Counted from the stretch's first letter, positions 1-11,796 are shown. The stretch is 64,000 bases of DNA from Eutypa lata (GCA_022661535.1 JAKULF010000004.1:5642001-5706000); one strand, 5' to 3'. Numbers and translations: made by a program. The notes: generated by a model from the sequence alone, not told the origin.

Positions 1-532
1 GTAAAGTATTCTAGTAATGCTTCCAAAGACAGGGAGAGCTTTAGGGCTTCTGAAGGCATAGTTATGGAGGCTATGGAAGGGTTAAGATTAGTCGACAAAT
101 TGTATTTGGATATATCAGCAGAGGTGTATATGTTCTTCGATATTCTTGGTACATAGCTATTTCTTAAGCAGTGTTGTCATGAGAACTAACGTGCCAACCT
201 TAAAAGTTAAAGGTGAGTTTGAGTCTGCTATTATTCGAAACTTGATTTCGAAATTATACATAAACCTCCAGATCCTTCGTATATATCCAATATGAGGCGC
301 CTTCGTATCAAGAATCTTGCTGGACCACAAAAACGCTATATGTGTTCCACGTCTGTGGATCTAAGGGTATATGTAACGAAGTGCCACTTTGCACTCACAG
401 GTGTTAAGCAGAGACATCGCATCATGATTATTTATTATTATGGTCATCATTTTATTTCGTACTCGTCGGATAATCCAATCGACCTCAGATCCTTAGTCTG
501 GTTCGACTTGATTCGATCCGATTAGACCAGCA
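1..532. other. Gene-free flank
   Basis: This is the 3' flank of the minus-strand GH79 gene. It contains only one short open frame (292-525), which has no recognisable composition. I see no domain, splice pattern or repeat that supports a gene. Confidence 0.6.
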
Positions 533-2287
533 TCATAGATAAACCAGTACCGCCTCGCTAGCGGGCACAGTGATAGTCGCGACACCATCCTTGACGGCAA
601 CCTCCTCCGAGTCGTCTCGAACGCCCGTGACCTCCTTGCCCAGGCTCTCGTACGTCCACTGGCTGCCCCCGTACGTGATCGAGCTCGCGTCCGCGCCCGC
701 GCCGTCAGGGCTGCTGAGGCGGTGCACGGTGACCTCGTCGACGGCATCCGGTACCTGGATGGCGATGGAGGCGACGGGACGGTCGAAGTCAGAGGAGGTG
801 CGGTTCCAGTAGTCCAGGTTGGCGATGGCGAGGCGCTTGGGGGCTCCGGCCTCGTAGGCGGCGTAGGCCGCCAGGTTGGGCGCGGCGTCGCCGCCGCCGA
901 CGTCCAGCTTGGTCACGGTAGTGTCGCCCGAGGTCCCGATGAAGTCCGCGACGAAGGGCTGCGAGTAGTAGTTGGCGAAGACCTGGGCGGGCAGGCCGGC
1001 GCTCGCCACCGGCAGCCAGAGGTCGAATCCCGAGTGCATGATCTGCTGGTAGTTGATGCGGGCGACGCCCAGGTGCATCGAGTACAGGTAGAAGTCGACC
1101 TGCCAGAGCGCGCTGCCGAGCCGGTTCTGGTACTCGTACGAGTTGGTGACGAACAGCGAGTTGCCGACCTCGTTGAAGATGAAGGGGAGGTCGGGCCGGT
1201 TCTCCTTCAGCCAGTTGATGCGGCGCGAGTGCAGGTCTAGGTTCCCGTGCGTCAGGCTGAGCGTCATGAGACCCGCCTCCAGATCCTCCGCGTCCCCGGC
1301 CTGGTTCTGGTAGTAGTGGTGCGAGACCTCCTTGATGGCGCCCCGTCCGTCGATCCCGAGGCCGAACGTGGTCTCCAGGTCGAACGTCCAGGATGACTTT
1401 TGGGCGTCTCCCGAGTGTGACGCGACGTCGAACGCGGTGAAGAATTTCTCTTGAGGGAGGTCCTTCACGTTATCGAGAATCTGATTGACGTATCTCGTGT
1501 AATTGCCGACGTAGGTTATATTAGACAAGGTCCCTTGGTAGTCCGGAGGCCCTAGGAAAACGCCGCCCTCGCCTGTATACTCATCGTGGTACAGGTCGGC
1601 CTCATTTCCGGGCTGGATAGAGTGGATCCTATCAAGCCCGATGCCGTCAACCGCGGCTCGGGTCCACGCGATCGTTTCGCTGATGTTAGTTGTCGCCATT
1701 GGTACTTGAACCATATAAGTGGCGCCAGGAAAGTTTTCTGTCAAGCCCCAGTACGATGGACCAATTGTTGTGAATCCAACGTTTTGGTAATTGTCTTGCT
1801 CAGCAACCGGAAGCTATCAGGGGTTAGATTTCTCTTTTCTCTGCGTGATTACAGCAGCGAGACGCGTTGCGGGGCCTGCATTTCTGGACATGCCTCCTTG
1901 TGCTTGGACATGGAGTCCAGTGGGGAAACGTTTCTAGGTAATGCTTACTGCAGGTTCTGCTTGGCCAGGAAGATATCGACCATAATCTGGAGAGGTGCCA
2001 CCCAATCGGATGATGGGGGATCCACCCGTACGGGAGGTTATCTCCTGAATGAGGTTTACGGAGAAATCATTTGGCTTGCCATCGTCGTCGACCGCATATC
2101 GAACGAACGAGGATTGCTCAAATGCAAATCCAGGGAAGGCAGGGTCTACTACATCCGAGGCATCTGCCGGCGCCGAGGTGGGAACCTCAATAGAAAGAGA
2201 GTTGCCTTGTCTGGGGACGGCGGCCGTCAGTCCATGTGAGGCAAGCCCTAGGACGATGTGGGCTATGTTTACTGAAATGGGGGCCAT
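533..2287 (-). CDS. Secreted glycoside hydrolase family 79 protein (beta-glucuronidase-like)
   Basis: This is a predicted extracellular beta-glucuronidase-type enzyme acting on glucuronic-acid-bearing glycans. It has two exons, 2287-1949 and 1798-533, giving 534 aa. The 150-nt intron (1799-1948) has a GTAAGC donor and keeps phase 0. I chose the ATG at 2287 because it opens directly on a signal peptide ending near LTAAVP. Upstream in-frame ATGs at 2362 and 2341 lie only about 30-55 nt from a TATA-like box at 2392-2397, so they may precede the transcript start. GH79 landmarks are the RLGGTSPDYGRYLPGQ segment, PGNE (Glu179, likely acid/base) and FNEVGNS (Glu323, likely nucleophile); the residue roles are inferred from the family. 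The C-terminal half resembles the GH79 beta-sandwich. It has no close neighbour of related function. The family call is firm, the exact substrate is not. Confidence 0.85.
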
Positions 2288-4750
2288 TGTGACGTTGGAT
2301 GAGCTCCCTCGTCCGACTGCGAGGAACCAAGGAATATGCATACGTAGGATGACGAGCCTCATGGAGGAGGGAGAGGGTGGGAGCAGGGTGATTTATAGAC
2401 TAACCCATGGAGAACCTTTTGGGGATTGTTTGGGCCTGTGAGCACCAATGCCCACCGGAGGGTTTCTTGGAAGACGTCCACGCGCATTGCCGGAATGCTT
2501 AAGGATGTTGTCCTGCAGGTGGGAGTCGATGTCGTGATCTGGGATAATCCGTTTTCTTCCTGATTTCTGTAGCACCCCGCGCGGTTGTCGTGCAGCGGTG
2601 TGGGTGTTGAAAGTAATGTGCTTAGACTAACTTAAGATAACTTGCATGAAGATTGGCCCAAGATATCGATGTGACGACTTGGGGAGATATCGTGCTGAAG
2701 GCACCATCTGACGTTGTCGGATCTCGGACAGCAAGCAACAGGAGTGGTTGGCCGTGCGCGAATTGCGGGGGTCGCTAGGGCCTTAGAGCACCGGGGGTCT
2801 ACCGTGTAGGTCTCCGCCCGCCAGCTGGGTTGGTCCTCGTCACTCCCGAGAAGGGCAATGCGAACCCCCGTCTATTAGATATTATCAGGTGTATGTTTCG
2901 CCTTACTCTAATAAACAACTGGAACTAGTATCATCTAACCAACTATTTATTAGAGGTCGAACGAGTATATGCCGTATGGACGCGGCATTAACGTTGCAAT
3001 ACTACCCACTTGGCGAAGTGCTTGCATCCTTACAAGTGACTATGCACGTTATCGTCGCCGTCACGGGAACAGTCGGGAGTCATCTGAACGAACGATATAC
3101 AGTAATGAACCCAAACGCGACGTACATGGAAATTCGAGGAATCTAAGAAAACCATTGCAGTCAAGGGTAAGTGAATATGTTATCAAAGCCTCAACGAGCA
3201 GATATCTGATCCACCATGAGTATATGTGTCTCGTATAATCGTAGGGGTTTTAAGATTAAACAACGGTATGTAGGTAGGTATGGTCAGGCCGCCCCGTAGT
3301 AGATGGAATGATATTTCTTACCCAGTAGCTACCTACTTGTCTTTCTACATGGCCAGCAAAGCATGAAGAAGGGCAAATTGAATGGTACATGTTCACATGG
3401 ACGACAACGGGAATCCTTCTTGACGCCAAGTTCTCTCCTACATCCCGCTAGGTTACAACCATCCTCATTAAGTTGGTTGAAGTCCCAACATGACCTCGTA
3501 CCACTACTGCCAAGTTTTAGGAATAGTCAGGCTGTTCAGCACAAGGCTATATAAGACGAGAAGAAGAGTATATGATATCAGACCGCACTAGGACCCAACT
3601 TATATTAGTTATGGTCACTCCTGCTCGGTAGCTGCAGTCATCTTGATCAACGCATTAGCTGATTGGGCTATCGTTCATGAGATCAACAACCCCGCAGCCG
3701 AGTGCCGATGCGCTGGTACGAATGATCACGGGCGGTATGTTAGCAGCCATCGAGTACACATCTAGGGAGAGACATGCAGACTAAACTTCTAGAGGATCAC
3801 GTAACGATCGGCAATTATGAGCATTGGCTTTTGCTCCAATCGAATCTGGACCGGGCTCATTAGTTACTAGTTAATGTTTTGCGTGCTCGCGTGAACGATA
3901 TATCACTATAAAAGAACGTCGAATTAATACGTATGTAGGCTCCAAACCAAACTATTACCAAAATATGACAAGATTTCTCTTCATAACTTAACATGTCATA
4001 CATTATGATAACTTATGCTTTTATGTAGACAATAGCCAATACCAGTATTGAACTTCCATACATTATGTGCATGCAGGCACGCGTATCTTCTGCACTTAGC
4101 GTGATGGGTTGAACCCCGCAATCATGTGCGAAACGAATCGTTAAACTAAGGTTTACTCATAGGGCAGAATTTAACTTCTACTCCATGCCAGGTAGGTAGG
4201 TAAGCACTACAGTACTTCGTACAGGCCTTATTCCGGCTTACGCACAGCTTCATAAAACTGATTGCATCGCTGCCTGATAACCTACCTGTCTGTCATATTG
4301 TATGTCGAGTGCATCTACCTACAGTAGATACCCTAGGATGTAGGTAGGTAGGTATTGATTGGCCTCTACGGACCGATGAACATCCATCCAATCATTCCAC
4401 TAGATCATCAATACTCATCTAAAGTACCCAACAAAGTATTTCGGCCTGAATCCTGTTTTTAGTGAGACACGACGGCACTTCACCCGCTACTTACTAACAA
4501 CTCAGCCTCGTCTCACCACAACTTTCCCATCAGGCTGATTCTTTGGGCCTTACTCACATCTCCCCATTGCACCCAAAACATCAACAATGCGACTGCAGAG
4601 TTAGATCAGATACGCAGTTGAATGATACCCCACAGTATGTAGGGGTTTTAGAGTTGAACCCCATGAACAGCAATAACACCTGTTGATCACCACACTACAT
4701 TGAATCTCTTGCAGTACACTGTATTATCCCCCCTGGCTCTTATAAATACA
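2288..4750. other. Intergenic, no gene seen
   Basis: This 2.4-kb stretch lies between the GH79 gene and the unknown gene at 4751. The open frames are short and overlap in several phases without coding character. (TAGG)n/(TACC)n tracts occur near 4190-4203 and 4337-4353. A TATA-like element for the GH79 gene lies at 2392-2397 on the minus strand. Confidence 0.5.
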
Positions 4751-6169
4751 ATGAATAACTCTACAACTATCTCGGACGGCTGGGAAGAGGTCGAAGGCGA
4801 TGACTTTTCCGTTGTTTCTGTCCCAAGATCGGATGGTCCCAATAGTGTCGACCGGAATAGCGTCCAAGGATGCCTTGTATCTGTCGATACTCTTACAGAT
4901 GATACAGTGAACGAACATAGCGAGTATGGCATCGCACGCACTGTTGCTAAAGATGCCCACAACGCTCCAGATGGAGACGTTCGGGACGATGATCTTGAGC
5001 GACAAGGCATGGATACGAAGGACGTGGTGGAGCCTGACGAATTCCCTTTACGGTCGTTGTATGAGTTTTTAGACTCGGAAGATATTGATCCTGGTTCCCT
5101 CGGTCAAATCAACGCATCTCTGATCGAACTAATCGAGGAGATAATTAGCTTCCTCAACGTGGAAGGCAACTTCGCGCAGTCAGAGACCCACAAGATAAAG
5201 TCTGGGTGCCAAGCCCTGCTTGTACACCTCCAATGCTTGAGTCCCATTCTAGAGGGATACTCAAAGCACTACGACCCCGAGCGAGCCAACATCGACCTTC
5301 CCCTTGATCCTGGTCTGGAATCATGGATGTCGAATCTCACAGCCGAGATGCTCACCTTGAGGGAAGAGCTCCAGAATAGCACAGACCCTAAAGCATCTGG
5401 CATACGCGCGACTCGATATCTCCAAAACACCAGCCGCTTTCAAGAAGCAGTGGAGATTTTCACAAATCAGATGGATGAACTCATGCCTGTCATACAAGGG
5501 TATGTTGGTTCTTAATTTTCTCACCCTTTGCTACCACCGCTGACTCATTGTTGTAGGGATTTTAACGATTTCCACACTGGAAACATGAACTTCCTCTCTT
5601 CCGAGGCTGATGGCCAGTCTTCCACGAAACCAGAAGACACCTTCGCAGACCGGAAAAACCAGATGCAAAGCGACAAAGACCTCTGGAACCTGCGCCACGA
5701 ACTGTATGATCTTAAAGATCAAGTCACTTCCTGCGTAACCGAGCTTGAGCTCCATCGGCAACAGAAAACCGACCAAGGTGCTGCAGCGGATTTCAGCTTG
5801 CTAACCGGAATTGAGAGTTCATATCGGTTTATCAAGTCTTCGCTAGATGTCATTCTATCAAACCACGCCTCTGACTGGATCGACAACAGTATGGATGGGG
5901 GGCTTACCTACGCAGAGTTCTGCAGTCTGAGCCCAGATACTATTCGATCGTTGCAGTTGCAACTCAAATACACCATCCAGAATGTTTCCACCGAACTTTC
6001 TCGCGCCCGGTCACTGCGTTACATGAATGACCCGGACAATCTTCTTGAACAAGACTCGACGGCCTTACTCAACGATGAACTGTTGAATGAGTTGTATTCT
6101 ATGGAGGAGATGCTAGTTTCCATGTTCCGACTCCGTAAGCCACCAGCAGATGTCGAAAAGAAGAATTAG
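4751..6169 (+). CDS. Unknown two-exon fungal protein, 453 aa
   Basis: I do not recognise this gene. The exons are 4751-5499 and 5557-6169. The 57-nt intron (5500-5556) has a GTATGT donor and a TTGTAG acceptor, and the phase-2 join restores the frame exactly. I chose the ATG at 4751 because the protein then opens MNNSTTISDGWEEVEGDDFS; an in-frame non-ATG extension upstream is less likely. The N-terminal 80 residues are acidic and probably disordered. The rest is rich in Leu, Glu and Gln and looks helical, with possible coiled coil around the ELYDLKDQVTSCVTELELHRQ region. I see no signal peptide, membrane segment or catalytic motif. That it is a real gene rests on length, codon texture and a clean intron; function is unknown. 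Confidence 0.75.
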
Positions 6170-6803
6170 TTTGTTATGTCTGCATCAAAGGGATTGATGC
6201 ATCACGCCGCTCATGACAGGAACGAATGTTTGGTTTGGTAAAGCAGATGTTGGTATAGCGGCCTAGATTGGGCATAGGATGCTGGGAGTTATGAATGGTT
6301 GTGGTTTTTATTACGCCTTACGAACTTGTCTAGCACTCGAGTCGTATTAGAGGTGTTTCTATCATGTCTCTATCTTTATATAAGGTAAGACAGAAGACCT
6401 TTTAAAAAAAGATTGACCAGCTCTAGAAGTCGCTTCGTGACCTTAAGACAGAGTTTCTTTAGAAACTTGCATTAATATATTCGTTAGACAACAATGTCTT
6501 CAGTTCACAGTACAGTTTCTGAAATTATCAGGGCATGTCTGTTTCTACTAATCATGGATGTCATTCATGGTTTTGGAATTAATGATCATATGCTAATAGT
6601 TGCTTTGGGAAAATACAGGACAAGGCATAGACGTAGGACACTCCTACTTCTTTCCCTTCTACAATGAAAGTCGCCAACCAAGATGTCCATGGTCTGGTTT
6701 CGGGCAAGCGTAATGAGAATCTCTTTGCTGAGCATAGGACGTAGTTAAATATCCATATTCTAAGTTTTGCCATGATCGCCAATGTCTAACTCCAGCAACC
6801 CTT
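6170..6803. other. Intergenic, no gene seen
   Basis: This is the 3' flank of the unknown gene up to the TA target site of the transposon relic. The only open frame (6579-6782, minus) has no supporting features. Confidence 0.5.
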
Positions 6804-6805
6804 TA

Positions 6806-7929
6806 AGTCAACCACCCCCTCAATGCACACCCCCCTCAACGCCCACCCATTTCCCATACAAAATCCTGTATTTTAACAATTTATATTTAATTAACCAAAA
6901 TACTTATAAAGAAAGAGAAAATTGTATAAAATAATTTATTATATGCTTAAAAGGATTATAATTTAAAATCATTTTATTTTATTATATAAGCTTTATAAAA
7001 TAATGCTTAAAGTTTAAAAAAATTATACTAACAGTTTGCCATACAAATTGTTAGTAAATCTGTTAAGGAATTCATATTTTATAAAAACTTATATAACTTT
7101 TTAAATATATATCGTATTTAAATACAATTTAATATTTTATAAATATAACTTTTTAAATAAATTATATACGAAAGAATATTACGTAATATGTTTTTTTTCG
7201 ATTTTATATTTAATATATTACGTTTTATTTTACTTTGTAATTTGTCTTGGCGTTTTTTTTATATAAAATATTATCGTATTTTTATACTTTTTCTTTATAT
7301 ATTTAATTAAATAAATTATATATTAAAACTTATAATATTATAATATATTCTTTATATATTAATTTATATAAAAAGCGTTAAAATAATATTAAAATTTATA
7401 AAATACGTATAATATTAAATATTTAAATAATATATTTTAAATATAAATTTTTTTATATAAATAACTTTATTAAAATAAATTAATTTAAAATATAATTTAA
7501 ACTTTATATTATTTAATATAATATAATAATATATTATTTAATTTATTTTTTAATTTATTCGTTATATTTAATTAATAATATATTAAAAAAATATTTTTTT
7601 TATTAAATTTATATTTATTTATATTTATTTTATAATAAAAGATATACGTTAATAATATTCTTTTTTAAATGTATAAATCTTTACTTTATATAATATAAAT
7701 AAAAAGTAATTTATATTACGTAATATTAATTTTATAAACTTAATTAATATAAAATTTAAAGTTTTATATTTATAAATACCGAAGTTATTTCTTTATACCT
7801 TGTTATGTAACAAATTTAAATCCGAAAACCGTTTATTTTTCCGAATTTTTGTTAACGTTTTATTAAAGTTTTAATTATGTGGGGTTAAGTGGGCGTTGAG
7901 GGGGGTGTGCGTTGAGGGGGTGTTTGACT
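6806..7929. mobile_element. Degenerate Tc1/mariner-pogo (Fot1-like) DNA element, RIP-like, with intact TIRs
   Basis: The element is 1124 bp and is flanked by TA dinucleotides at 6804-6805 and 7930-7931, the target duplication of this superfamily. Its ends are inverted repeats of about 41 bp beginning AGTCAA(C/A)CACCCCC. Over the first 40 or so positions I see only two mismatches, at positions 7 and 19. The roughly 1-kb interior is almost pure A/T with no open frame. Most of its few G and C bases sit in CpG or CpT contexts and CpA is very rare between about 7130 and 7790, which fits repeat-induced point mutation. The AGTCAA terminus and TA duplication suggest the Fot1/Pot2 group, but family assignment is inference because no transposase survives. 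At this length it could also have been a non-autonomous (MITE-like) copy before mutation. Confidence 0.8.
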
Positions 7930-7931
7930 TA

Positions 7932-8827
7932 TGTTATAACAAATTATTTCTAACTTCAACACTTCTATGTTGAGATACCTCGGGAAGTTTAGAGCCCCTT
8001 TTGTCGCTACCTACTGTAGGACAGCTACCCACTGGTATAACGTGCAGTGAGTAGAACGATCTTAACCCTAACGTTTAGGAACTTCATCGTTTAACACAAT
8101 GTGCTGTGGAACTGAACCTCGCTCTGACTAAGTAGTGCGAGCCGCTCATGAGAACATCGGCGGATGTATTTACAAGGTAGCAAAGATAGGTCTACTTAAT
8201 GATGCACTCCACTGCATGAAGGCATACCCGGCGCTCGGAAGATACCGAGACCATACCCTTGTTAAAGAAGTTTTCAGCTTGACTAGCTAAGGCGAGAGGG
8301 TACTACGTTGTATCTGCGTAGATACCCGAAAGGAAAGGATGCTAGTTAATGAGAGAGTGAAGGATTTTAAACGGCTAAAAAAGCGTGGCAAAACCTTGCT
8401 AGTTTGGTTGCTATTAATGCTCTACCTATTCTCCATTTGCCTCATAAGGCTAAGTAAACAGAACGGACTCCCCGTTCATCGCGAACCTGACCGAAGACGG
8501 GGAAAAAAACGGATCCCGAGCAAATACACAGGATTTAAATCCCGGATAACATAACAAGACTGTTCTACTGGAGGCGGTCTTTTATGTAGTTATGTATAGA
8601 TGATACCGGGAAGATCCGTCAGGACCTTTCCCTATCAGGATGTTGAGTCTTGACGATGGGTCCCCTCTTTCGCGCATATATTACCGGTGTCTTGGATCAC
8701 TTTACAATGAATTGGACGTTTTTCATTCTCAGAACTCTACACTGCGCCGTTAGTTGTCGTCGGCATCTGCTTATATCTCGAATTCAAATAGCATAGGCCC
8801 CCATAACGAAACCATTGCGTCACAAAT
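7932..8827. other. Intergenic, no gene seen
   Basis: This lies between the transposon relic and the first secreted-protein gene. GC content returns to normal immediately after the right TIR. An open frame at 8339-8554 lacks coding texture. The segment 7932-8556 begins TGTTAT and ends with a repeated ATAACA, but it shows no flanking duplication, so I do not call an LTR. Confidence 0.45.
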
Positions 8828-9588
8828 ATGCATCTGTCTACCGGTAAGTATATCATTCCTAAGCAGTGAGGTCAGCTACGCTAACAAACACCATTTAAAG
8901 CCGTCACTTTCGGCTTCGTCTGCGCCGCTAGCGCCAGCAGCCTCATGCCTCCTCATATCACCTCCCGGCAGATTGACGACCCATGCACGAGGTCTGCGGC
9001 GAACGCATCGGTGGAACTCGGGAACTGGCTTGAGTGCCAAGTGAACGGTACGTTATGCTTGCTGTGTGTATAGCACACGCTGATGACCATGTCCATCATG
9101 ATAAAGATGCAGATCGACTTCAGCTCTTTGCCAGGGGGCCATCCACGCTAATACATGCATGCACGGGAACAGGCTTCTTCCCATACCCAGCGAACGGGGC
9201 ATGGGACACGGCCTACGACGCGGCGTTCTCGCGGGACGTGCTGGCGTCGTTCAACCAGACGCGGTTCGACTTCGACGGGTTCAAGGCGCTGTACACCAGC
9301 TTCAACACGACGATCGGGCAGACCTTCAAGGACTTCCAGCACGGGTTCCTGAAGACCCTCGGGGTGCCCAGCTCGAGCGGGGACAAGGGCGGCTTCGTCT
9401 ACCTCTCCGGCTGGGAGGGCGGCCTGACGGCTCTCGACACCGAGGCTTGGTTCGAGGACGCCACCTTCGCCGTCGTCGAGGAGACTGCCGATGGCGGTCG
9501 CACTATCACCGAGTTCCGCGAGGCCTCGAACATCCCGAACACGGCCCCGCTGCCCCCGTCTCAGGATTGGGGCTGCGCGTTGCCGTAG
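8828..9588 (+). CDS. Small secreted protein, 192 aa, three exons
   Basis: I do not recognise a family; the gene was assembled by splice logic. The exons are 8828-8843 (only 16 nt), 8901-9047 and 9173-9588. Intron 1 (57 nt) has donor GTAAGT, branch site GCTAAC and acceptor AAAG. Intron 2 (125 nt) has donor GTACGT, a CTAAT branch and acceptor ACAG. Both joins are phase 1 and restore one frame. The tiny first exon supplies the start of a signal peptide (MHLSTAVTFGFVCAASASS). The mature protein has three Cys, several N-glycosylation sequons (NAS, NQT, NTT) and a mixed alpha/beta look reminiscent of SnoaL/NTF2-like folds, which is only an impression. It is probably extracellular, perhaps an effector or a secreted enzyme accessory. 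Without exon 1 the frame would lack both a start codon and a secretion signal. Confidence 0.7.
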
Positions 9589-10281
9589 GTGGGCTTTGAG
9601 GGAGACGGGGTTCTGGGGGTGGAATGTGGGAAGAAGAAGATGTACGGAATGAAAGCCAACAGTGGAATGCGTATCACGGTTCGGATCTAATTAGGTGGAT
9701 CAGAGCTAATAAGTTGCCGGAAATGACTAGCCGTTAGACAATAATAGACAGTGCTTTATGAAGACAAGAACTTTATAGGAGTTGGGTTATGCTATGCACT
9801 TATCCCTTTCGGTGCTCCGAAACAGAGATGGAGGGGATTATAGATGACAATTTGAAGAATTAGCCAAGCTGAACTGGATACAAGTACGTAATATACAATG
9901 TTGCAAACGGTCGGTCAAACTAACGTTATGTGTTGATAGATGCGACAGCAAATCCTGTAACCACAGATAAGAAGATCCCATGACATTGCCATCTCGGGTT
10001 ACCAATTCTGTTTGCAGGTCTCGCCGACGCTGCAATACTACCCTTTCGGCCTTTTTAGCCGAAAACTCCCATATGATCTACCCTTTGCGTCATCAGCTAC
10101 ACAGCTTACCATGTTTGATATTGGGATGAAACTTCATCTCAAAAAAAGAAACAACTAAGCCTCCCAAGGGCTTCTTTAGCTGCACTGAACATATTGCTGA
10201 TCAAATAACGGGAAGAAACAGATCATTTGGCCTTAGACTTCGACAACAACGATAGCATACCATAAGATACTCAAATTAGAA
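9589..10281. other. Intergenic, no gene seen
   Basis: This is the spacer between the two secreted-protein genes, which lie in the same orientation. A short minus-strand frame at 9838-10035 has no supporting evidence. It probably holds the 3' end of the first gene and the promoter of the second. Confidence 0.5.
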
Positions 10282-10642
10282 ATGTTCCGCTTGATCATAA
10301 CATTAGCTAGCCTTGGGGCTGTAGTTCATGGAATCGTGGCAACGGACGTTCTGGGCCGTGGTCAACGAAGTGAGTCTGAACCATACGCCTGGTTGTTCAC
10401 CTGGACAGGAGATGGTTCTTGTTCCGTATGGCCATGCGACTACTGTAAGCCAAAACATCCACCGCTATGGTCGATAATCGAAACCCCATCGAAACGAGAA
10501 AGCTGATTCCAATCTTCATCTAACTAGCGTACGGGCTATCGGGACCTCAGTACAGCGACACCAACGGCTCCATCCCGGCCTTTCGAGCAAGCTGCGCAGG
10601 GACCGTAGACCAGCCTTTGAAGGCGTGCAATATTTCGGAAGT

Positions 10643-10681
<39 letters not shown>

Positions 10682-10969
10682 GGGAGAGGGAGAGGGAGGC
10701 ACCTCCTCGAGCTCACCTTTAGTGTCCGGCAACTTCAGCATCTACGAGACTAGCGGGATCGGGCCCGGGCTTGTGGCCATCGTTATGACCTGGTTCTCTG
10801 AAGAGTAGTGCGTAAAAGTTCCAGAGCATGTGTAGGATGCATCTAGACTAACTAACATCCTCGCAGTTCCCGGAACCTGACCCTCACGGGGTCGACGCCG
10901 CTTCAGGTCAATGAGGAGAACAATGGGACGTGGGATATCTACCCCGGGGGGGTGTCCGCTAAGCATTAG
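10282..10969 (+). CDS. Small secreted Cys-containing protein with polyalanine tract, 181 aa, three exons
   Basis: No family was recognised. The exons are 10282-10444, 10528-10807 and 10867-10969. Intron 1 (83 nt) has donor GTAAGC and acceptor ACTAG with a phase-1 join. Intron 2 (59 nt) has a weaker donor GTGCGT, branch sites CTAACTAAC and acceptor CGCAG with a phase-2 join. The three pieces give one open frame ending in TAG at 10967. The N-terminus is a clear signal peptide (MFRLIITLASLGAVVHG). The mature part has four Cys (two in GSCSVWPCDY, then ASCAG and KACN), a run of 13 Ala encoded by a GCA repeat, a GEGEGG linker, and a C-terminal region with NLT and NGT sequons. It is probably extracellular. 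The repeat could vary in length between strains. Confidence 0.72.
10642..10680 (+). repeat. (GCA)13 coding microsatellite
   Basis: Thirteen or so GCA units lie in frame in exon 2 of the secreted-protein gene and encode 13 consecutive alanines. A GGGAGA repeat that encodes Gly-Glu repeats follows immediately. Confidence 0.9.
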
Positions 10970-11796
10970 CTGCTCCAATGTTAGCTGAGTGCCAAAGTAA
11001 GGCCAGGCATTCAGTAAAGGAATGGTACACAGGGAATGCAATACATACGTGAGGGGCTGGAAGTGGCCTCGTCTAACTGATCAATTGTCAATGGCAAGGA
11101 AGGACTAGCAAGGGATCACCAGGGGACGCGATGTTGACTGCGTACTCCCGCGCTTGTTCAAATTCATATCAGCTCTTGATTACGTGGCTAAAAATGGGAA
11201 CCACCAATCACCAATGAAGATCACACGCATGCGGCGTATGGAAGAAATCGCTGTTCTTAAGATGCACTCTAGCCACACCATCCATAATCCACACCAGCCA
11301 CATCATTCCTGTATGCACTAGCCACATAAGCCACACTGCCTCCTAGGACTAACTAATGTGGCTTACAGCTGGATGGTGTGGCTTGTGACTCAACACTAGC
11401 CACAATACCCACAAGACCCACTTGAAAGTTCGAACTACGCAGCCCCATCTACCCACTAGGCTCCAGCTTTCCCAACTTCTTCGCAACCTCCCACCTTGAC
11501 CAAGACGTCGACAGAAGGGTCACATTCGAAGGCCTGACCGAGGTTAGAGTTGCCCTTGGGCGCTTCACTTCGGATATTTGTTCTCATTGACTACTGCCTT
11601 GAATTCTCACTGGCACTATTTTTACCTGACCACCGAGTGTAACGCCATTCCTATCGCCATTATCTCCTCCCCTCACGGGCCTGTGATGCCTTGCCAAGAT
11701 CCCACCATATTTCCTGATTGAAAGATAAACTGGAAAATCTATGAAACGCCCAAAAATATCGCATACATCTCACATCAAAGCGATTCCCTTCGAAAT
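10970..11796. other. Intergenic with nested inverted repeats
   Basis: This lies between convergent genes. It contains many AGCCACA/TGTGGCT motifs at about 11271-11420, including a perfect 14-bp inverted pair described separately. No coding frame is supported. Confidence 0.5.
11271..11383. repeat. Inverted repeat, 14-bp perfect arms, with inner AGCCACA motifs
   Basis: The left arm AGCCACACCATCCA (11271-11284) is the exact reverse complement of 11370-11383. The loop of about 85 nt holds further AGCCACA copies and an opposing TGTGGCTTA. It could be a decayed terminal-repeat element or the foot of a hairpin. Nothing shows a function. Confidence 0.7.

Noticed and set aside
1586..2239. Plus-strand 217-codon frame over the GH79 gene
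   Set aside because: It is antisense to a well-supported two-exon enzyme and spans its intron with no domain of its own.
7932..8556. Possible solo LTR (TGTTAT...ATAACA)
   Set aside because: There is no flanking target duplication and no internal retroelement motif, and the ends are short.
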